6,899 nt of DNA from Firmicutes bacterium UBA1426. Its GTDB lineage: Bacteria; Bacillota; Clostridia; Peptostreptococcales; Anaerovoracaceae. The translations under genes and the position numbers were made by a program. The notes below the pieces were generated by a model, which saw nothing but the letters and a program-made list of their open reading frames with translations, did no database searches and was not told the origin of the DNA. The stretch lies in the NCBI GenBank assembly GCA_002329675.1, contig DCUA01000052.1, positions 1-6,899 on the forward strand, written 5' to 3'. Within the stretch, counting starts at the first letter, position 1. Each line of letters starts with the position of its first letter. Of this stretch, positions 1 through 6,899 are shown piece after piece.

Positions 1-2691
1 CAGAGGCGTTACATGGAGAGCCTCTCCTCCTATGCCAGACAGTTTCTGGGCCAGATGGAAAAGCCCGATGTGGAGTACATTGAAGGTCTTTCCCCTGCCA
101 TATCCATAGATCAGAAAACAACAAATAAAAATCCCCGCTCCACAGTGGGAACAGTAACAGAGATCCATGACTATCTCCGTCTCATGTATGCTCGTATCGG
201 AATCCCCCATTGTCCCGTGTGTGGCAGAGAGATCACCAGTCAAACGGTGGACCAGATCGTCGATCAGCTTATGGCCCTTGGAGAAGGGGCCAGACTTACC
301 ATTCTTGCACCCGTTATCAGGGAAAGAAAGGGAGAGCATGACAAAATCCTCGGGAGGATCCGCAAGGAAGGATTTACACGGGTCCGTATCGACGGGGAGA
401 TCAGAGAACTGGACGGAGAAGATATCAAGCTGGAAAAAACCCACAAGCACACCATAGAAATCGTTATAGACCGGATCATCGTAAAGCAGGGCGTCGAAAG
501 CCGACTGGCTGAATCCGCAGAAATGGCCATCCTGCATGGAGAAGGACTGGTCACCGTTATGGTGGAAAACGGAGATGCCGTGGTGTTCAACACGAAGCTG
601 GCATGCCCGGAACACGGGATCAGCATGGAGGAACTGGAGCCAAGAATGTTTTCCTTCAACAGTCCCTTCGGAGCATGCCCCGACTGCACCGGACTGGGTA
701 TTATCGAGAGGATCGATCCGGATCTGATCATTACCCACCAGGATTTATCCATTCCAAAGGGGGCTTTGGCAAATGTCTTCGCATCTATGGATATCAGCAG
801 CTTTTATCGTCAGATGGTGGATGCCCTTGCCGAGGATCACAAGGTAGACATCAATACGCCCTACAACCAGCTCCCTGCTAAATTTAAGGAGGAGCTCCTC
901 TACGGGACGGGCAATCGCAAGCTGCAGTACTACTATGTCAGCCGGAACAACGGATCCGAATCCTATCGAAACCACCCGTTCGAAGGGGTCATCAACAATC
1001 TGGAGAGAAGATATAAGGAAACAAATTCCGATTATATAAAAGACAGAATGCGTCAGTACATGAGCATCGTTCCTTGTCCGACCTGTCAGGGGAAAAGGCT
1101 GAAGCCGGAGGTTCTGGCCGTTACAGTGGGAGGAATCAACATCGCTGACTTGTCCGACATGTCGGTACGTAATGCCCTGGAGTTCATACGAAATCTGGAC
1201 CTTTCAGATCGGGATACTGCTGTTGCAAAACAAATTAAGAAAGAATTGGTCTCAAGACTGGGATTTTTAGTGGATGTAGGACTGGATTACCTCACTCTGT
1301 CAAGATCCTCAGGTACCTTATCAGGAGGAGAGTCGCAGAGGATCCGGTTGGCAACGCAGATCGGATCGGGTCTGATGGGTGTTCTGTATATATTGGACGA
1401 GCCCAGTATCGGCCTGCATCAAAAGGACAATGCCAAGCTCCTCGCGACCCTGCGCAATCTCACGGATATGGGAAATACCCTCATCGTAGTAGAGCATGAC
1501 GAAGATACCATGTACGAGGCCGACCACATTATCGACATTGGACCGGGAGCCGGGATCCATGGAGGAGAAGTGGTGGCAGAAGGTAACATTGAGGAGATCA
1601 AAGCCTGTAAAGAATCCATCACAGGGAGCTACCTTCGCGGAGAAAGACAGATTCCTGTTCCGGCCGATAGACGACCGGGAAACGGACAGAAGTTACAGAT
1701 CATCGGCGCTTCGGAGAATAACCTGAAAGGAGTCAATGTAGACATTCCTCTCGGGCAGTTTATCTGTGTCACCGGCGTTTCCGGATCAGGCAAGAGCAGT
1801 CTCATCAACGAAGTTCTTTATAAGAGCGTTGCCGCAAAGATGTACCGGTCCAAGGAAAGACCCGGCGCACATAAAGAGATCCACGGTATCGATCAGATCG
1901 ATAAGGTTATCAACATAGATCAGTCTCCTATAGGCAGAACCCCCAGATCCAACCCTGCCACCTATACCGGTGTATTCACCAATATCCGGGACCTTTTTGC
2001 CCAGCTGCCCGAATCCAAAGTCAGGGGTTACGGAAAAGGGCGTTTCAGCTTTAATGTGAAAGGAGGCAGGTGTGAAGCCTGCAGCGGCGATGGAATCCTC
2101 CGTATAGAAATGCACTTCCTTTCGGATGTGTACGTTCCCTGTGAAGTGTGTAAAGGGAAGCGCTACAACCGGGAGACTCTGGAGGTCAAGTATAAGGGCA
2201 AGAGCATATATGATGTGCTGGATATGAATGTGACTGAGGCTCTTGAGTTCTTCAAGAATATACCTGCCATTACACGACAGCTTGTCACCCTGGAAGAGGT
2301 GGGTTTGGGATATATAAAGCTGGGACAACCTTCGACCCAGCTCTCGGGAGGAGAGGCCCAGCGTGTGAAGCTGGCATCTGAGCTTTCCAGACGCAGCACC
2401 GGCAAAACTCTCTACATTCTTGACGAGCCCACTACGGGCCTTCATTTTGCTGATGTAGATAAGCTTATTCAGGTTTTGGAGCGCCTGGTCGATCTAGGTA
2501 ACACGGTCATCGTCATTGAACACAACCTGGATGTGATAAAGACAGCGGATACGATAATCGACCTTGGACCTGAAGGCGGAGACCGGGGTGGTGAAGTCAT
2601 CGCTGTCTGTACTCCTGAGGAATTGATCAAGGTAGAGAATTCTTATACAGGAGAATACTTGAAAAAGGTTTTACCAGCAGGTAAAATGTGA
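1..2691 (+). CDS. uvrA: UvrABC excinuclease subunit A, 5' end outside the window
   Basis: UvrA is the ATPase that recognises bulky DNA lesions with UvrB in cytoplasmic nucleotide excision repair. The frame is open from base 1 and begins [15 protein letters not shown], which corresponds to about residue 50 of E. coli UvrA, so roughly 50 residues and the first Walker A are missing; the ATG at 13 is internal. In the 896 visible residues: ABC signature LSGGE (about 440-444) with Walker [11 protein letters not shown] (463-472); second Walker A GVSGSGKS (592-599); a C-x2-C-x19-C-x2-C zinc module (Cys691/694/714/717); second LSGGE (781-785) and [11 protein letters not shown] (805-815). The other zinc module reads C-x2-H...C-x2-C (Cys202, His205, Cys226, Cys229), with His where E. 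coli has Cys. Both ATPase halves are otherwise intact and the C-terminus is of usual length. Identification is essentially certain from motif order and near-identity to the family core. uvrB often lies upstream of uvrA, but that is outside the window. Confidence 0.98.
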   Translation, partial: QRRYMESLSSYARQFLGQMEKPDVEYIEGLSPAISIDQKTTNKNPRSTVGTVTEIHDYLRLMYARIGIPHCPVCGREITSQTVDQIVDQLMALGEGARLTILAPVIRERKGEHDKILGRIRKEGFTRVRIDGEIRELDGEDIKLEKTHKHTIEIVIDRIIVKQGVESRLAESAEMAILHGEGLVTVMVENGDAVVFNTKLACPEHGISMEELEPRMFSFNSPFGACPDCTGLGIIERIDPDLIITHQDLSIPKGALANVFASMDISSFYRQMVDALAEDHKVDINTPYNQLPAKFKEELLYGTGNRKLQYYYVSRNNGSESYRNHPFEGVINNLERRYKETNSDYIKDRMRQYMSIVPCPTCQGKRLKPEVLAVTVGGINIADLSDMSVRNALEFIRNLDLSDRDTAVAKQIKKELVSRLGFLVDVGLDYLTLSRSSGTLSGGESQRIRLATQIGSGLMGVLYILDEPSIGLHQKDNAKLLATLRNLTDMGNTLIVVEHDEDTMYEADHIIDIGPGAGIHGGEVVAEGNIEEIKACKESITGSYLRGERQIPVPADRRPGNGQKLQIIGASENNLKGVNVDIPLGQFICVTGVSGSGKSSLINEVLYKSVAAKMYRSKERPGAHKEIHGIDQIDKVINIDQSPIGRTPRSNPATYTGVFTNIRDLFAQLPESKVRGYGKGRFSFNVKGGRCEACSGDGILRIEMHFLSDVYVPCEVCKGKRYNRETLEVKYKGKSIYDVLDMNVTEALEFFKNIPAITRQLVTLEEVGLGYIKLGQPSTQLSGGEAQRVKLASELSRRSTGKTLYILDEPTTGLHFADVDKLIQVLERLVDLGNTVIVIEHNLDVIKTADTIIDLGPEGGDRGGEVIAVCTPEELIKVENSYTGEYLKKVLPAGKM

Positions 2692-2697
2692 TAAAAT
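2659..2697 (+). promoter_or_regulatory. Predicted sigma-A promoter for pncB, overlapping the uvrA 3' end
   Basis: TTGAAA at 2659-2664 and TAAAAT at 2682-2687 are separated by exactly 17 nt, and each differs from consensus by one base. Ten bases downstream a second -10-like TAAAAT (2692-2697) is preceded by TG plus one base, giving an extended -10 form. The elements straddle the uvrA stop (2689-2691), so transcription would start at about 2694-2704, leaving a 5' leader of about 70-80 nt before pncB. This is a prediction from sequence only. AT-rich intergenic DNA can mimic a -10 box, but the matched -35 and spacer make this better than chance-level. Confidence 0.6.
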
Positions 2698-2721
2698 ATT
2701 GTTTTAACAAGATATATTTTT

Positions 2722-2754
2722 CACACGGACATCATTAATAAAACACACCGACAT
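2722..2754 (+). repeat. Imperfect 11-bp direct repeat in the pncB leader
   Basis: CACACGGACAT (2722-2732) and CACACCGACAT (2744-2754) differ at one position and start 22 nt apart, close to two helical turns. They lie downstream of the predicted promoter and before the preferred pncB start. The spacing suits a protein binding the same DNA face twice, as an operator would, but this is inference: the repeat is short, and I do not recognise it as the site of a known NAD regulator. Confidence 0.4.
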
Positions 2755-2773
2755 GTGGGAAGTGGGGGAACGA

Positions 2774-4210
2774 ATGATTGAGCGATTAAACTTAACGATG
2801 CTCACAGATTATTACGAGCTGACGATGGCAAACGGGTATTTTGAAAAAGGATTACGGGACCAGATAGCATATTTCGATATGTTCTTCCGGAGAATTCCCG
2901 ATGGAGGCGGTTTTGCCATTGTTGCAGGATTGGAACAGGTAGTTCACTTCCTACAGAATATGAAATTTGAAGAAGAGGATCTGGATTTTCTTAGGAGGAA
3001 AGGGATCTTCAGCGAAGAATTCTTACAGTACCTGGGCGATTTTAAGTTCGAATGTGATGTCTGGGCGATTCCGGAAGGTACGCCTATTTTCCCTGGGGAA
3101 CCGGTTCTTACTGTGCGGGGGCCTGTTATTCAGGCTCAATTTATAGAAACCATTCTGTTGCTGCTGATCAACCACCAGAGCCTTATAGCAACCAAGGCGA
3201 ACCGTATCGTGCGCTCAGCAAAGGGCCGGAGCGTTATGGAGTTCGGCACGCGGAGAGCTCATGGTCCCTCCAGTGCTATCTACGGGGCCAGAGCAGCATA
3301 TATAGGAGGCTGTGATGGCACCGCATGTGCCATTGCAGACCGGGAATTCGGGATCCCTGCATTGGGCACCATGGCCCACAGCTGGGTCCAGATGTTTGAC
3401 AGCGAGTACGAAGCCTTTCGGGCTTTTACGGAACTTTATCCGGACAATTGTGTTTTGTTGGTTGACACCTACAATGTGCTGAAATCCGGTGTTCCTAATG
3501 CGATCAAGGTCTTTAAGGAACTTAATCCAAAGACCATGGGGATTCGCATCGACAGCGGCGATGTGACCTACCTGACCAAGCGTGCGAGAGCTATGCTCGA
3601 CGAAGCTGGTTTATCGGAATGCAAAATTGTCATCTCCAACTCCTTCGACGAGCACCTGATTCGGGATGTTGTAAATCAGGGTGCGAAGATCGACTCCTTC
3701 GGCGTGGGCGAGAGATTGATCACAGCTCGTTCGGAGCCTGTGTTTGGCGGCGTGTACAAGATGGTCGCCATCGAAAAGGATGGAGAGATCATCCCCAAGA
3801 TCAAAATCAGTGAGAACATTGAGAAGATAACCAACCCCGGTTTTAAGACTCTGTTCCGCCTCTATGACAAGAGCAGCGGACAAGCCATAGCCGATGTGAT
3901 CACACTGGATCACGAAAATATACCCAGCGGAAGCGATTACGAGATATTTGATCCCCAGTTCATCTGGAAAAGAAAAACCGTCTCGAATTTTGAAGCTAAG
4001 AACCTGCGGGTGCAAATATTCGATAAAGGCAGGCTTGTGTATAAGTTGCCTTCCATCGACGAAATAAGAGAATATTGTAAAAATCAGATTTCCACCCTTT
4101 GGGATGAGATCCTGCGGTTTGAAAACCCCCACGAATATTATGTAGACCTTTCCAAGGAGTTGTGGGATCTAAAAAACGCACTGATCGAAAGTTACAGTAT
4201 TCACATATAA
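2774..4210 (+). CDS. pncB: Nicotinate phosphoribosyltransferase
   Basis: This cytoplasmic enzyme makes nicotinate mononucleotide from nicotinate and PRPP, normally coupled to ATP hydrolysis, in the Preiss-Handler route of NAD salvage (EC 6.3.4.21). I chose ATG 2774 (478 aa): AGTGGGGG at 2761-2768 lies 5 nt before it, and the protein then opens with the family-typical LTMLTDYYELTMANGYF. ATG 2753 would add seven residues (MWEVGER) and has no Shine-Dalgarno. Visible motifs: FGTRRAHG (157-164), GTMAHS (198-203) whose His202 matches the histidine phosphorylated in the family, GIRIDSGD (256-263) for phosphoribosyl binding, SNSFDE (288-293) and GVGERL (310-315). The C-terminal region with NPHEYYVDLS (451-460) is typical of the Gram-positive form. 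Length is normal and no key residue seems lost. A likely own promoter overlaps the end of uvrA; the aminotransferase start follows 43 nt after the stop. Confidence 0.96.
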   Translation: MIERLNLTMLTDYYELTMANGYFEKGLRDQIAYFDMFFRRIPDGGGFAIVAGLEQVVHFLQNMKFEEEDLDFLRRKGIFSEEFLQYLGDFKFECDVWAIPEGTPIFPGEPVLTVRGPVIQAQFIETILLLLINHQSLIATKANRIVRSAKGRSVMEFGTRRAHGPSSAIYGARAAYIGGCDGTACAIADREFGIPALGTMAHSWVQMFDSEYEAFRAFTELYPDNCVLLVDTYNVLKSGVPNAIKVFKELNPKTMGIRIDSGDVTYLTKRARAMLDEAGLSECKIVISNSFDEHLIRDVVNQGAKIDSFGVGERLITARSEPVFGGVYKMVAIEKDGEIIPKIKISENIEKITNPGFKTLFRLYDKSSGQAIADVITLDHENIPSGSDYEIFDPQFIWKRKTVSNFEAKNLRVQIFDKGRLVYKLPSIDEIREYCKNQISTLWDEILRFENPHEYYVDLSKELWDLKNALIESYSIHI

Positions 4211-4211
4211 T
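4206..4211 (+). promoter_or_regulatory. Possible -10 box ahead of the aminotransferase gene
   Basis: A perfect TATAAT overlaps the pncB stop codon, 43 nt before the aminotransferase start. No convincing -35 lies 16-18 nt upstream (the sequence there is around GATCGA), and there is no TG extension. It may be a weak internal promoter or chance; co-transcription with pncB is at least as likely. Confidence 0.25.
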
Positions 4212-4253
4212 ACAACGCTGGAATATCGGGCACGATGAATGAGAGGTGATTAC

Positions 4254-5321
4254 ATGCACTACCAGTTTCCTGTTACTAAAACAACTGCGCCAAAAGGAAA
4301 GCCGGATCCGGAATGTCTGAATTTCGGTGCGACCTTTACCGATCATATGTTTCTGATGGATTACAATGTAGAAAATGGCTGGCACAACGGCCGGATCGTA
4401 CCATATGGTCCTTTATGCCTGGAGCCGGCTGCTGCTGTATTTCATTACGCTCAGGAGATCTTCGAAGGGATGAAAGGTTATCGTTCACCCGACGGAAGGG
4501 CGCTGCTTTTCCGTCCCGATATGAATGACAGACGCGCCATGAATTCCTGTGAGCGGATCTGCATACCACCACTCCCGGAAGGACTTATGACAGAGGCGGT
4601 GAAAGCTCTGGTGGATCTGGAGAGAGATTGGATACCGGAAAAGGAAGGAACATCCCTCTATATCCGGCCATTCATCTTTGCGACAGAACCATTTATCGGT
4701 GTAAGGGCTTCAAACGAGTATCTCTTTGTGGTCATCCTCTCGCCTGTAGGTCCTTACTATGCAGGAGGGCTAGCTCCCACCAGGATCTATGTGGAGGATA
4801 AATACGTCAGGTCAGTGCCCGGAGGCACAGGAGAGATAAAGGCAGGCGGTAACTATGCCGTTGGACTGCGAACCGAGCATGAGGCCCATGAGAAAGGATA
4901 TTCTCAGGTGCTTTGGCTGGACGGCATTGAGCGTAAATATGTTGAAGAGATCGGTACCTCTAATGCATTTTTTGTTATTGACGGTGAAGTGATCACATCA
5001 CCACTGACCGGCAGCATTTTACCGGGCATCACCAGAGACTCAGTTCTGACGTTGCTGAGGAAATGGGGTCTTAAAGTAAGTGAGAGAAAACTCAGCATTC
5101 AGGAAGTATACGATGCTTTCGATCAGGGCAAATTAGAAGAAGTATTTGCTTCCGGAACTGCTGCTGTCATCTCACCTGTTGGTGAGCTTTGCTGGAAGGA
5201 CAGAAAGTTGAGCATTAACGGCGGCAATATAGGACCCCTTTCTCAGAAGCTGTACGATGAATTGACAGGTATCCAGCTGGGAAAGAAAGAGGATCCTTTT
5301 GGTTGGGTTGTGGAAGTATAG
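4254..5321 (+). CDS. ilvE: Branched-chain amino acid aminotransferase (class IV, PLP-dependent)
   Basis: The protein transfers the amino group between glutamate and the branched-chain 2-oxo acids, the last step of valine, leucine and isoleucine synthesis and the first of their breakdown (EC 2.6.1.42); it is cytoplasmic. ATG 4254 (355 aa) is preceded at 5 nt by AGAGGTG (4242-4248). ATG 4239, five codons upstream, would put that Shine-Dalgarno inside the gene. Class IV fold markers are clear: FHYAQEIFEGMKGYR (63-77), GGTGEIKAGGNYA (190-202) with Lys196 as the PLP Schiff-base lysine, EEIGTSNAFFV (231-241) with a Glu expected at the PLP ring nitrogen, GSILPGITRDSVL (253-265) and the phosphate-binding SGTAAVISPVGEL (300-312). 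Length and motifs fit the longer eukaryote-like/Gram-positive BCAT type (about 340-360 aa) better than the roughly 310-aa E. coli IlvE. D-amino acid aminotransferase shares the fold but is shorter. The symbol ilvE is by family; exact substrate range is inferred. Confidence 0.93.
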   Translation: MHYQFPVTKTTAPKGKPDPECLNFGATFTDHMFLMDYNVENGWHNGRIVPYGPLCLEPAAAVFHYAQEIFEGMKGYRSPDGRALLFRPDMNDRRAMNSCERICIPPLPEGLMTEAVKALVDLERDWIPEKEGTSLYIRPFIFATEPFIGVRASNEYLFVVILSPVGPYYAGGLAPTRIYVEDKYVRSVPGGTGEIKAGGNYAVGLRTEHEAHEKGYSQVLWLDGIERKYVEEIGTSNAFFVIDGEVITSPLTGSILPGITRDSVLTLLRKWGLKVSERKLSIQEVYDAFDQGKLEEVFASGTAAVISPVGELCWKDRKLSINGGNIGPLSQKLYDELTGIQLGKKEDPFGWVVEV

Positions 5322-5346
5322 AGCTTCTGTTGTTCGGGTTTGGCCC

Positions 5347-5353
5347 GGAGGTG
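5347..5353 (+). promoter_or_regulatory. Shine-Dalgarno that fixes a TTG start
   Basis: GGAGGTG ends 4 nt before TTG 5358. No in-frame ATG or GTG has comparable spacing, so this site decides the hydrolase start. A short GC hairpin (CGGG 5335-5338 with CCCG 5344-5347) lies just upstream and touches only its first base. Confidence 0.75.
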
Positions 5354-5357
5354 AAAA

Positions 5358-6284
5358 TTGTACACAAAGGAGAGAGGTTCCTTCTCCGGTAGCAACGGGG
5401 TAGACACCGTTTCCTACCTGACGTATACTCCTGACGGAGAACCGAAGGCAATCGTTCAAATAGCCCACGGTATGGCAGAGCACTTCGGGCGCTATCATGC
5501 ATTTGCAGAATATCTGGTGAGAGAAGGCTTTGTGGTATGCGGTAACGATCATCTGGGTCATGGAGAGACCGCTCCCGGACCGGAGGATTTTGGTTACTTC
5601 GGTGAAAAAAACGGATGGATCAACATGATGGATGATCTTCACCTGCTTACATTAAAGATGAAGCAGAGATACGGCGATCTCCCGTATTTTCTGATAGGAC
5701 ACAGCATGGGTTCTCTATTAGCAAGAGCCTATCTGACCCACTACGGTAAAGAACTTTCCGGAACGGTTCTCATCGGAACCAGCGGAGATAATCCTGCAGC
5801 AAAAGCAGCCTTACCTTTGATCAATCTGATCAGCAGTATGAAAGGTGACAGACATCGCAGCGGGCTGATCTATTATCTCGCCTTCGGTAATTATAATAAA
5901 AGATATGAAAAGGGAAGCCGAAAGCTGGCCTGGATGTCCCAGGACAACGAGGTACTGGATGCATTCAGGGCTGATCCGAAATGCAACTTTATTCTGACGG
6001 TGGCCGGTTTCCGGGATCTCATGAAGGTTCTGCTCTACGTTTCCCGAAAGAACTGGGCAGCTGAGGTGCCGCAGAAACTGCCGGTGATCCTGTTATCGGG
6101 AGATATGGACCCGGTAGGGGGATTCGGCGAAGGAACCAGGCAGGTGTTCAAACAGCTTCAGATGGCTAAGATAGAAGACCTTTCCTTAAAGCTCTATCCG
6201 GGGTTGAGGCACGAAATACTCAATGAACCGGGAAAAGAACAGATATATAAAGACATCCTGGAATGGCTCCAAAAGCATATATAG
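5358..6284 (+). CDS. Alpha/beta hydrolase, monoacylglycerol lipase/lysophospholipase type
   Basis: A serine hydrolase of the Hydrolase_4 (PldB-like) group, 308 aa, with no signal peptide or membrane segment, so probably cytoplasmic or peripheral. It begins at TTG, supported by GGAGGTG four bases upstream. Hallmarks: the oxyanion-region motif HGMAEHFGRY (37-46), GNDHLGHGET (62-71), the nucleophile elbow GHSMGS (114-119) with Ser116, then a variable lid of about residues 145-210, the acid residue in SGDMDPVG (247-254, probably Asp251) and His285 in GLRHE. The full triad is therefore present. Family members cleave monoacylglycerols or lysophospholipids, but the fold is also used by other esterases, so the natural substrate is not established. 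The gene starts 36 nt after the aminotransferase stop and is probably co-transcribed with it; it ends in adjacent TAG and TGA stops, followed by a terminator-like hairpin. Confidence 0.88.
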   Translation: MYTKERGSFSGSNGVDTVSYLTYTPDGEPKAIVQIAHGMAEHFGRYHAFAEYLVREGFVVCGNDHLGHGETAPGPEDFGYFGEKNGWINMMDDLHLLTLKMKQRYGDLPYFLIGHSMGSLLARAYLTHYGKELSGTVLIGTSGDNPAAKAALPLINLISSMKGDRHRSGLIYYLAFGNYNKRYEKGSRKLAWMSQDNEVLDAFRADPKCNFILTVAGFRDLMKVLLYVSRKNWAAEVPQKLPVILLSGDMDPVGGFGEGTRQVFKQLQMAKIEDLSLKLYPGLRHEILNEPGKEQIYKDILEWLQKHI

Positions 6285-6313
6285 TGATGCGAACCTGAAA
6301 AAACAAGCATAAC

Positions 6314-6368
6314 AAGCTCCCTCTCCGAATACAGTGAAGTAAGATTTTGCGGAGGAGGGAGTTTTATT
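6314..6368 (+). terminator. Terminator-like hairpin that also buries the next gene's Shine-Dalgarno
   Basis: CTCCCTCTCCG (6317-6327) pairs with CGGAGGAGGGAG (6350-6361), leaving one bulged G. The stem can be extended by a G-T and two A-T pairs to 6314/6364. The loop is 22 nt and the 3' arm runs directly into TTTTATT (6362-6368). GC-rich stem plus T-run is the shape of an intrinsic terminator for the upstream genes. The 3' arm is also the only Shine-Dalgarno of the gene starting at 6369, so the folded form would block both elongation and initiation. The large loop makes termination efficiency uncertain. Confidence 0.6.
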
Positions 6369-6848
6369 GTGAGTAAGATAGGACTTAAAAATAAGGTTGG
6401 GAAATTCAGCAAGAAGAAAATAGCCACAATCGCTGTGGCGGCTATAATACTGGCAGGCGCAATCTATGGAGGATGGCAGCTATTTAACGGAGATACAGAT
6501 GTAGATTTCAGAGTGTTGAGCGAAACGGAGATACCACAGCAGATCGCTACGCAGGTAATTCCGGAATACAGGCAGCTGGAACGGGCCTTAGCCAGTGTAG
6601 TGGACGGAAAAGTATATGTGGTGGCTACCCGCGGTGAAAAGCCGACCTCCGGTTATGAGATCGAAATAGATAAAATGACGCTGGAGGACGAGGATGATAT
6701 CAGAACTTTGATGGTCTTTGTCAAGTTCAGAGATCCTCAGCCGGGGATGGCGCTGACACAAGCACTGACCTATCCGCTGGTAGTAGCAGAAACAGAGCTT
6801 ACGGAACTCCCGGATCAGATCCAGCTGAAAGTCCAGTACATAGAATAA
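6369..6848 (+). CDS. Small membrane-anchored protein with a PrcB_C-like domain
   Basis: 159 aa, starting at GTG with the purine-rich GGAGGAGGGAG (6351-6361) upstream. The N-terminus is lysine-rich (KNKVGKFSKKK, 7-17) and is followed by one hydrophobic segment of about residues 18-39, so the protein probably has its N-terminus inside and the rest outside the membrane. No lipobox cysteine is present, so it is not a lipoprotein. Residues about 80-157 read VVATRGEKPTSGYEIEIDKM, then acidic DEDD, FVKFRDPQPGM and ALTYPLVVAETEL. This order (GEKPT-GY, a P-P-G stretch, then Q-x-TYP) resembles the PrcB C-terminal domain, named after a subunit of the Treponema denticola dentilisin protease complex. Homologues occur widely as small secreted or anchored proteins without a partner protease, so the function here is unknown. 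No protease gene is visible nearby. Domain assignment is from memory of the family pattern. Confidence 0.72.
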   Translation: MSKIGLKNKVGKFSKKKIATIAVAAIILAGAIYGGWQLFNGDTDVDFRVLSETEIPQQIATQVIPEYRQLERALASVVDGKVYVVATRGEKPTSGYEIEIDKMTLEDEDDIRTLMVFVKFRDPQPGMALTQALTYPLVVAETELTELPDQIQLKVQYIE

Positions 6849-6857
6849 CAACAACAG

Positions 6858-6892
6858 AACCACGGGGACAGACCAAACCACGGGGACAGACC
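6858..6892. repeat. Tandem pair of a 17-nt GGGGACAG-type repeat
   Basis: AACCACGGGGACAGACC occurs at 6858-6874 and again, identical, at 6876-6892 with one A between (period 18). It starts ten bases after the last stop codon and continues towards the window edge as CTTTGGC. Sequences with a CGGGGACAG core are common intergenic repeats in many bacteria and often lie around IS200-like (REP-associated) tyrosine transposase genes. No inverted partner or transposase is visible here; it may lie beyond the right edge. Confidence 0.7.
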
Positions 6893-6899
6893 CTTTGGC

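Noticed and set aside
264..752. A 162-codon minus-strand frame inside uvrA, rich in Ser and Pro
   Set aside because: Low-complexity composition expected from reading the opposite strand of a real gene.
1786..2445. A 219-codon open frame on the minus strand inside uvrA
   Set aside because: It lies wholly opposite the conserved second ATPase half of uvrA, has no recognisable domain, and is best explained as a shadow of the coding strand's codon use.
2693..2721. AT-rich imperfect palindrome followed by TTTTT after uvrA, as a possible terminator
   Set aside because: The stem is about 6 + 4 A-T pairs with one G-C pair and a four-base bulge, too weak for an intrinsic terminator, and it overlaps the better-supported promoter.
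2753..2755. Upstream ATG as the pncB start
   Set aside because: No Shine-Dalgarno precedes it and the seven added residues are not family-like; ATG 2774 has AGTGGGGG at good spacing.
3611..4132. A 173-codon open frame on the minus strand inside pncB
   Set aside because: Fully antisense to conserved pncB sequence, with no family resemblance and no plausible context.
5335..5347. Small CGGG/CCCG hairpin before the hydrolase as a terminator or RNA switch
   Set aside because: Only four GC pairs, no T-run after it, and it does not cover the ribosome binding site.
5172..5642. A 156-codon minus-strand frame bridging the aminotransferase and hydrolase genes
   Set aside because: Overlaps the conserved ends of both genes and has no recognisable domain.
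1..6899. CRISPR arrays, tRNA or rRNA genes, riboswitch aptamers, phage or defence genes
   Set aside because: None could be recognised: the window is almost fully occupied by five protein genes and the gaps are all under 90 nt.

Overview
The window is an ordinary-looking stretch of bacterial chromosome. It holds five genes, all on the + strand, with gaps of about 36 to 84 nt and strong purine-rich ribosome binding sites. The protein families, the AGGAGG-type Shine-Dalgarno sequences, the TTG and GTG starts and the roughly balanced base composition suggest a Gram-positive anaerobe of the Clostridia type. That placement is an inference from family resemblance; no taxonomic marker is present.

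Layout from left to right. (1) 1-2691: uvrA, the excision-repair damage-recognition ATPase, cut by the left edge so that about 50 N-terminal residues, including the first Walker A, are missing. (2) 2659-2754: a control region that starts inside the end of uvrA, with a good sigma-A-type promoter and an imperfect 11-bp direct repeat. (3) 2774-4210: pncB, nicotinate phosphoribosyltransferase (NAD salvage). (4) 4254-5321: a branched-chain amino acid aminotransferase (ilvE type). (5) 5358-6284: an alpha/beta hydrolase of the monoacylglycerol lipase/lysophospholipase group, starting at TTG. (6) 6314-6368: a GC-rich hairpin followed by a T-rich run that looks like an intrinsic terminator; its 3' arm contains the whole Shine-Dalgarno of the next gene. 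(7) 6369-6848: a small membrane-anchored protein with a PrcB_C-like domain, starting at GTG. (8) 6858-6892: two tandem copies of a 17-nt GGGGACAG-type repeat running towards the right edge.

pncB, the aminotransferase and the hydrolase are closely spaced and may be co-transcribed from the promoter at the end of uvrA, with most transcripts ending at the hairpin before the PrcB-like gene. The functions (NAD salvage, branched-chain amino acid metabolism, lipid or ester hydrolysis) do not form one obvious pathway. I see no clear new multi-gene system. The points most worth a second look are the hairpin that combines a terminator with a ribosome binding site, the repeat pair at the right edge, and the repeat in the pncB leader.
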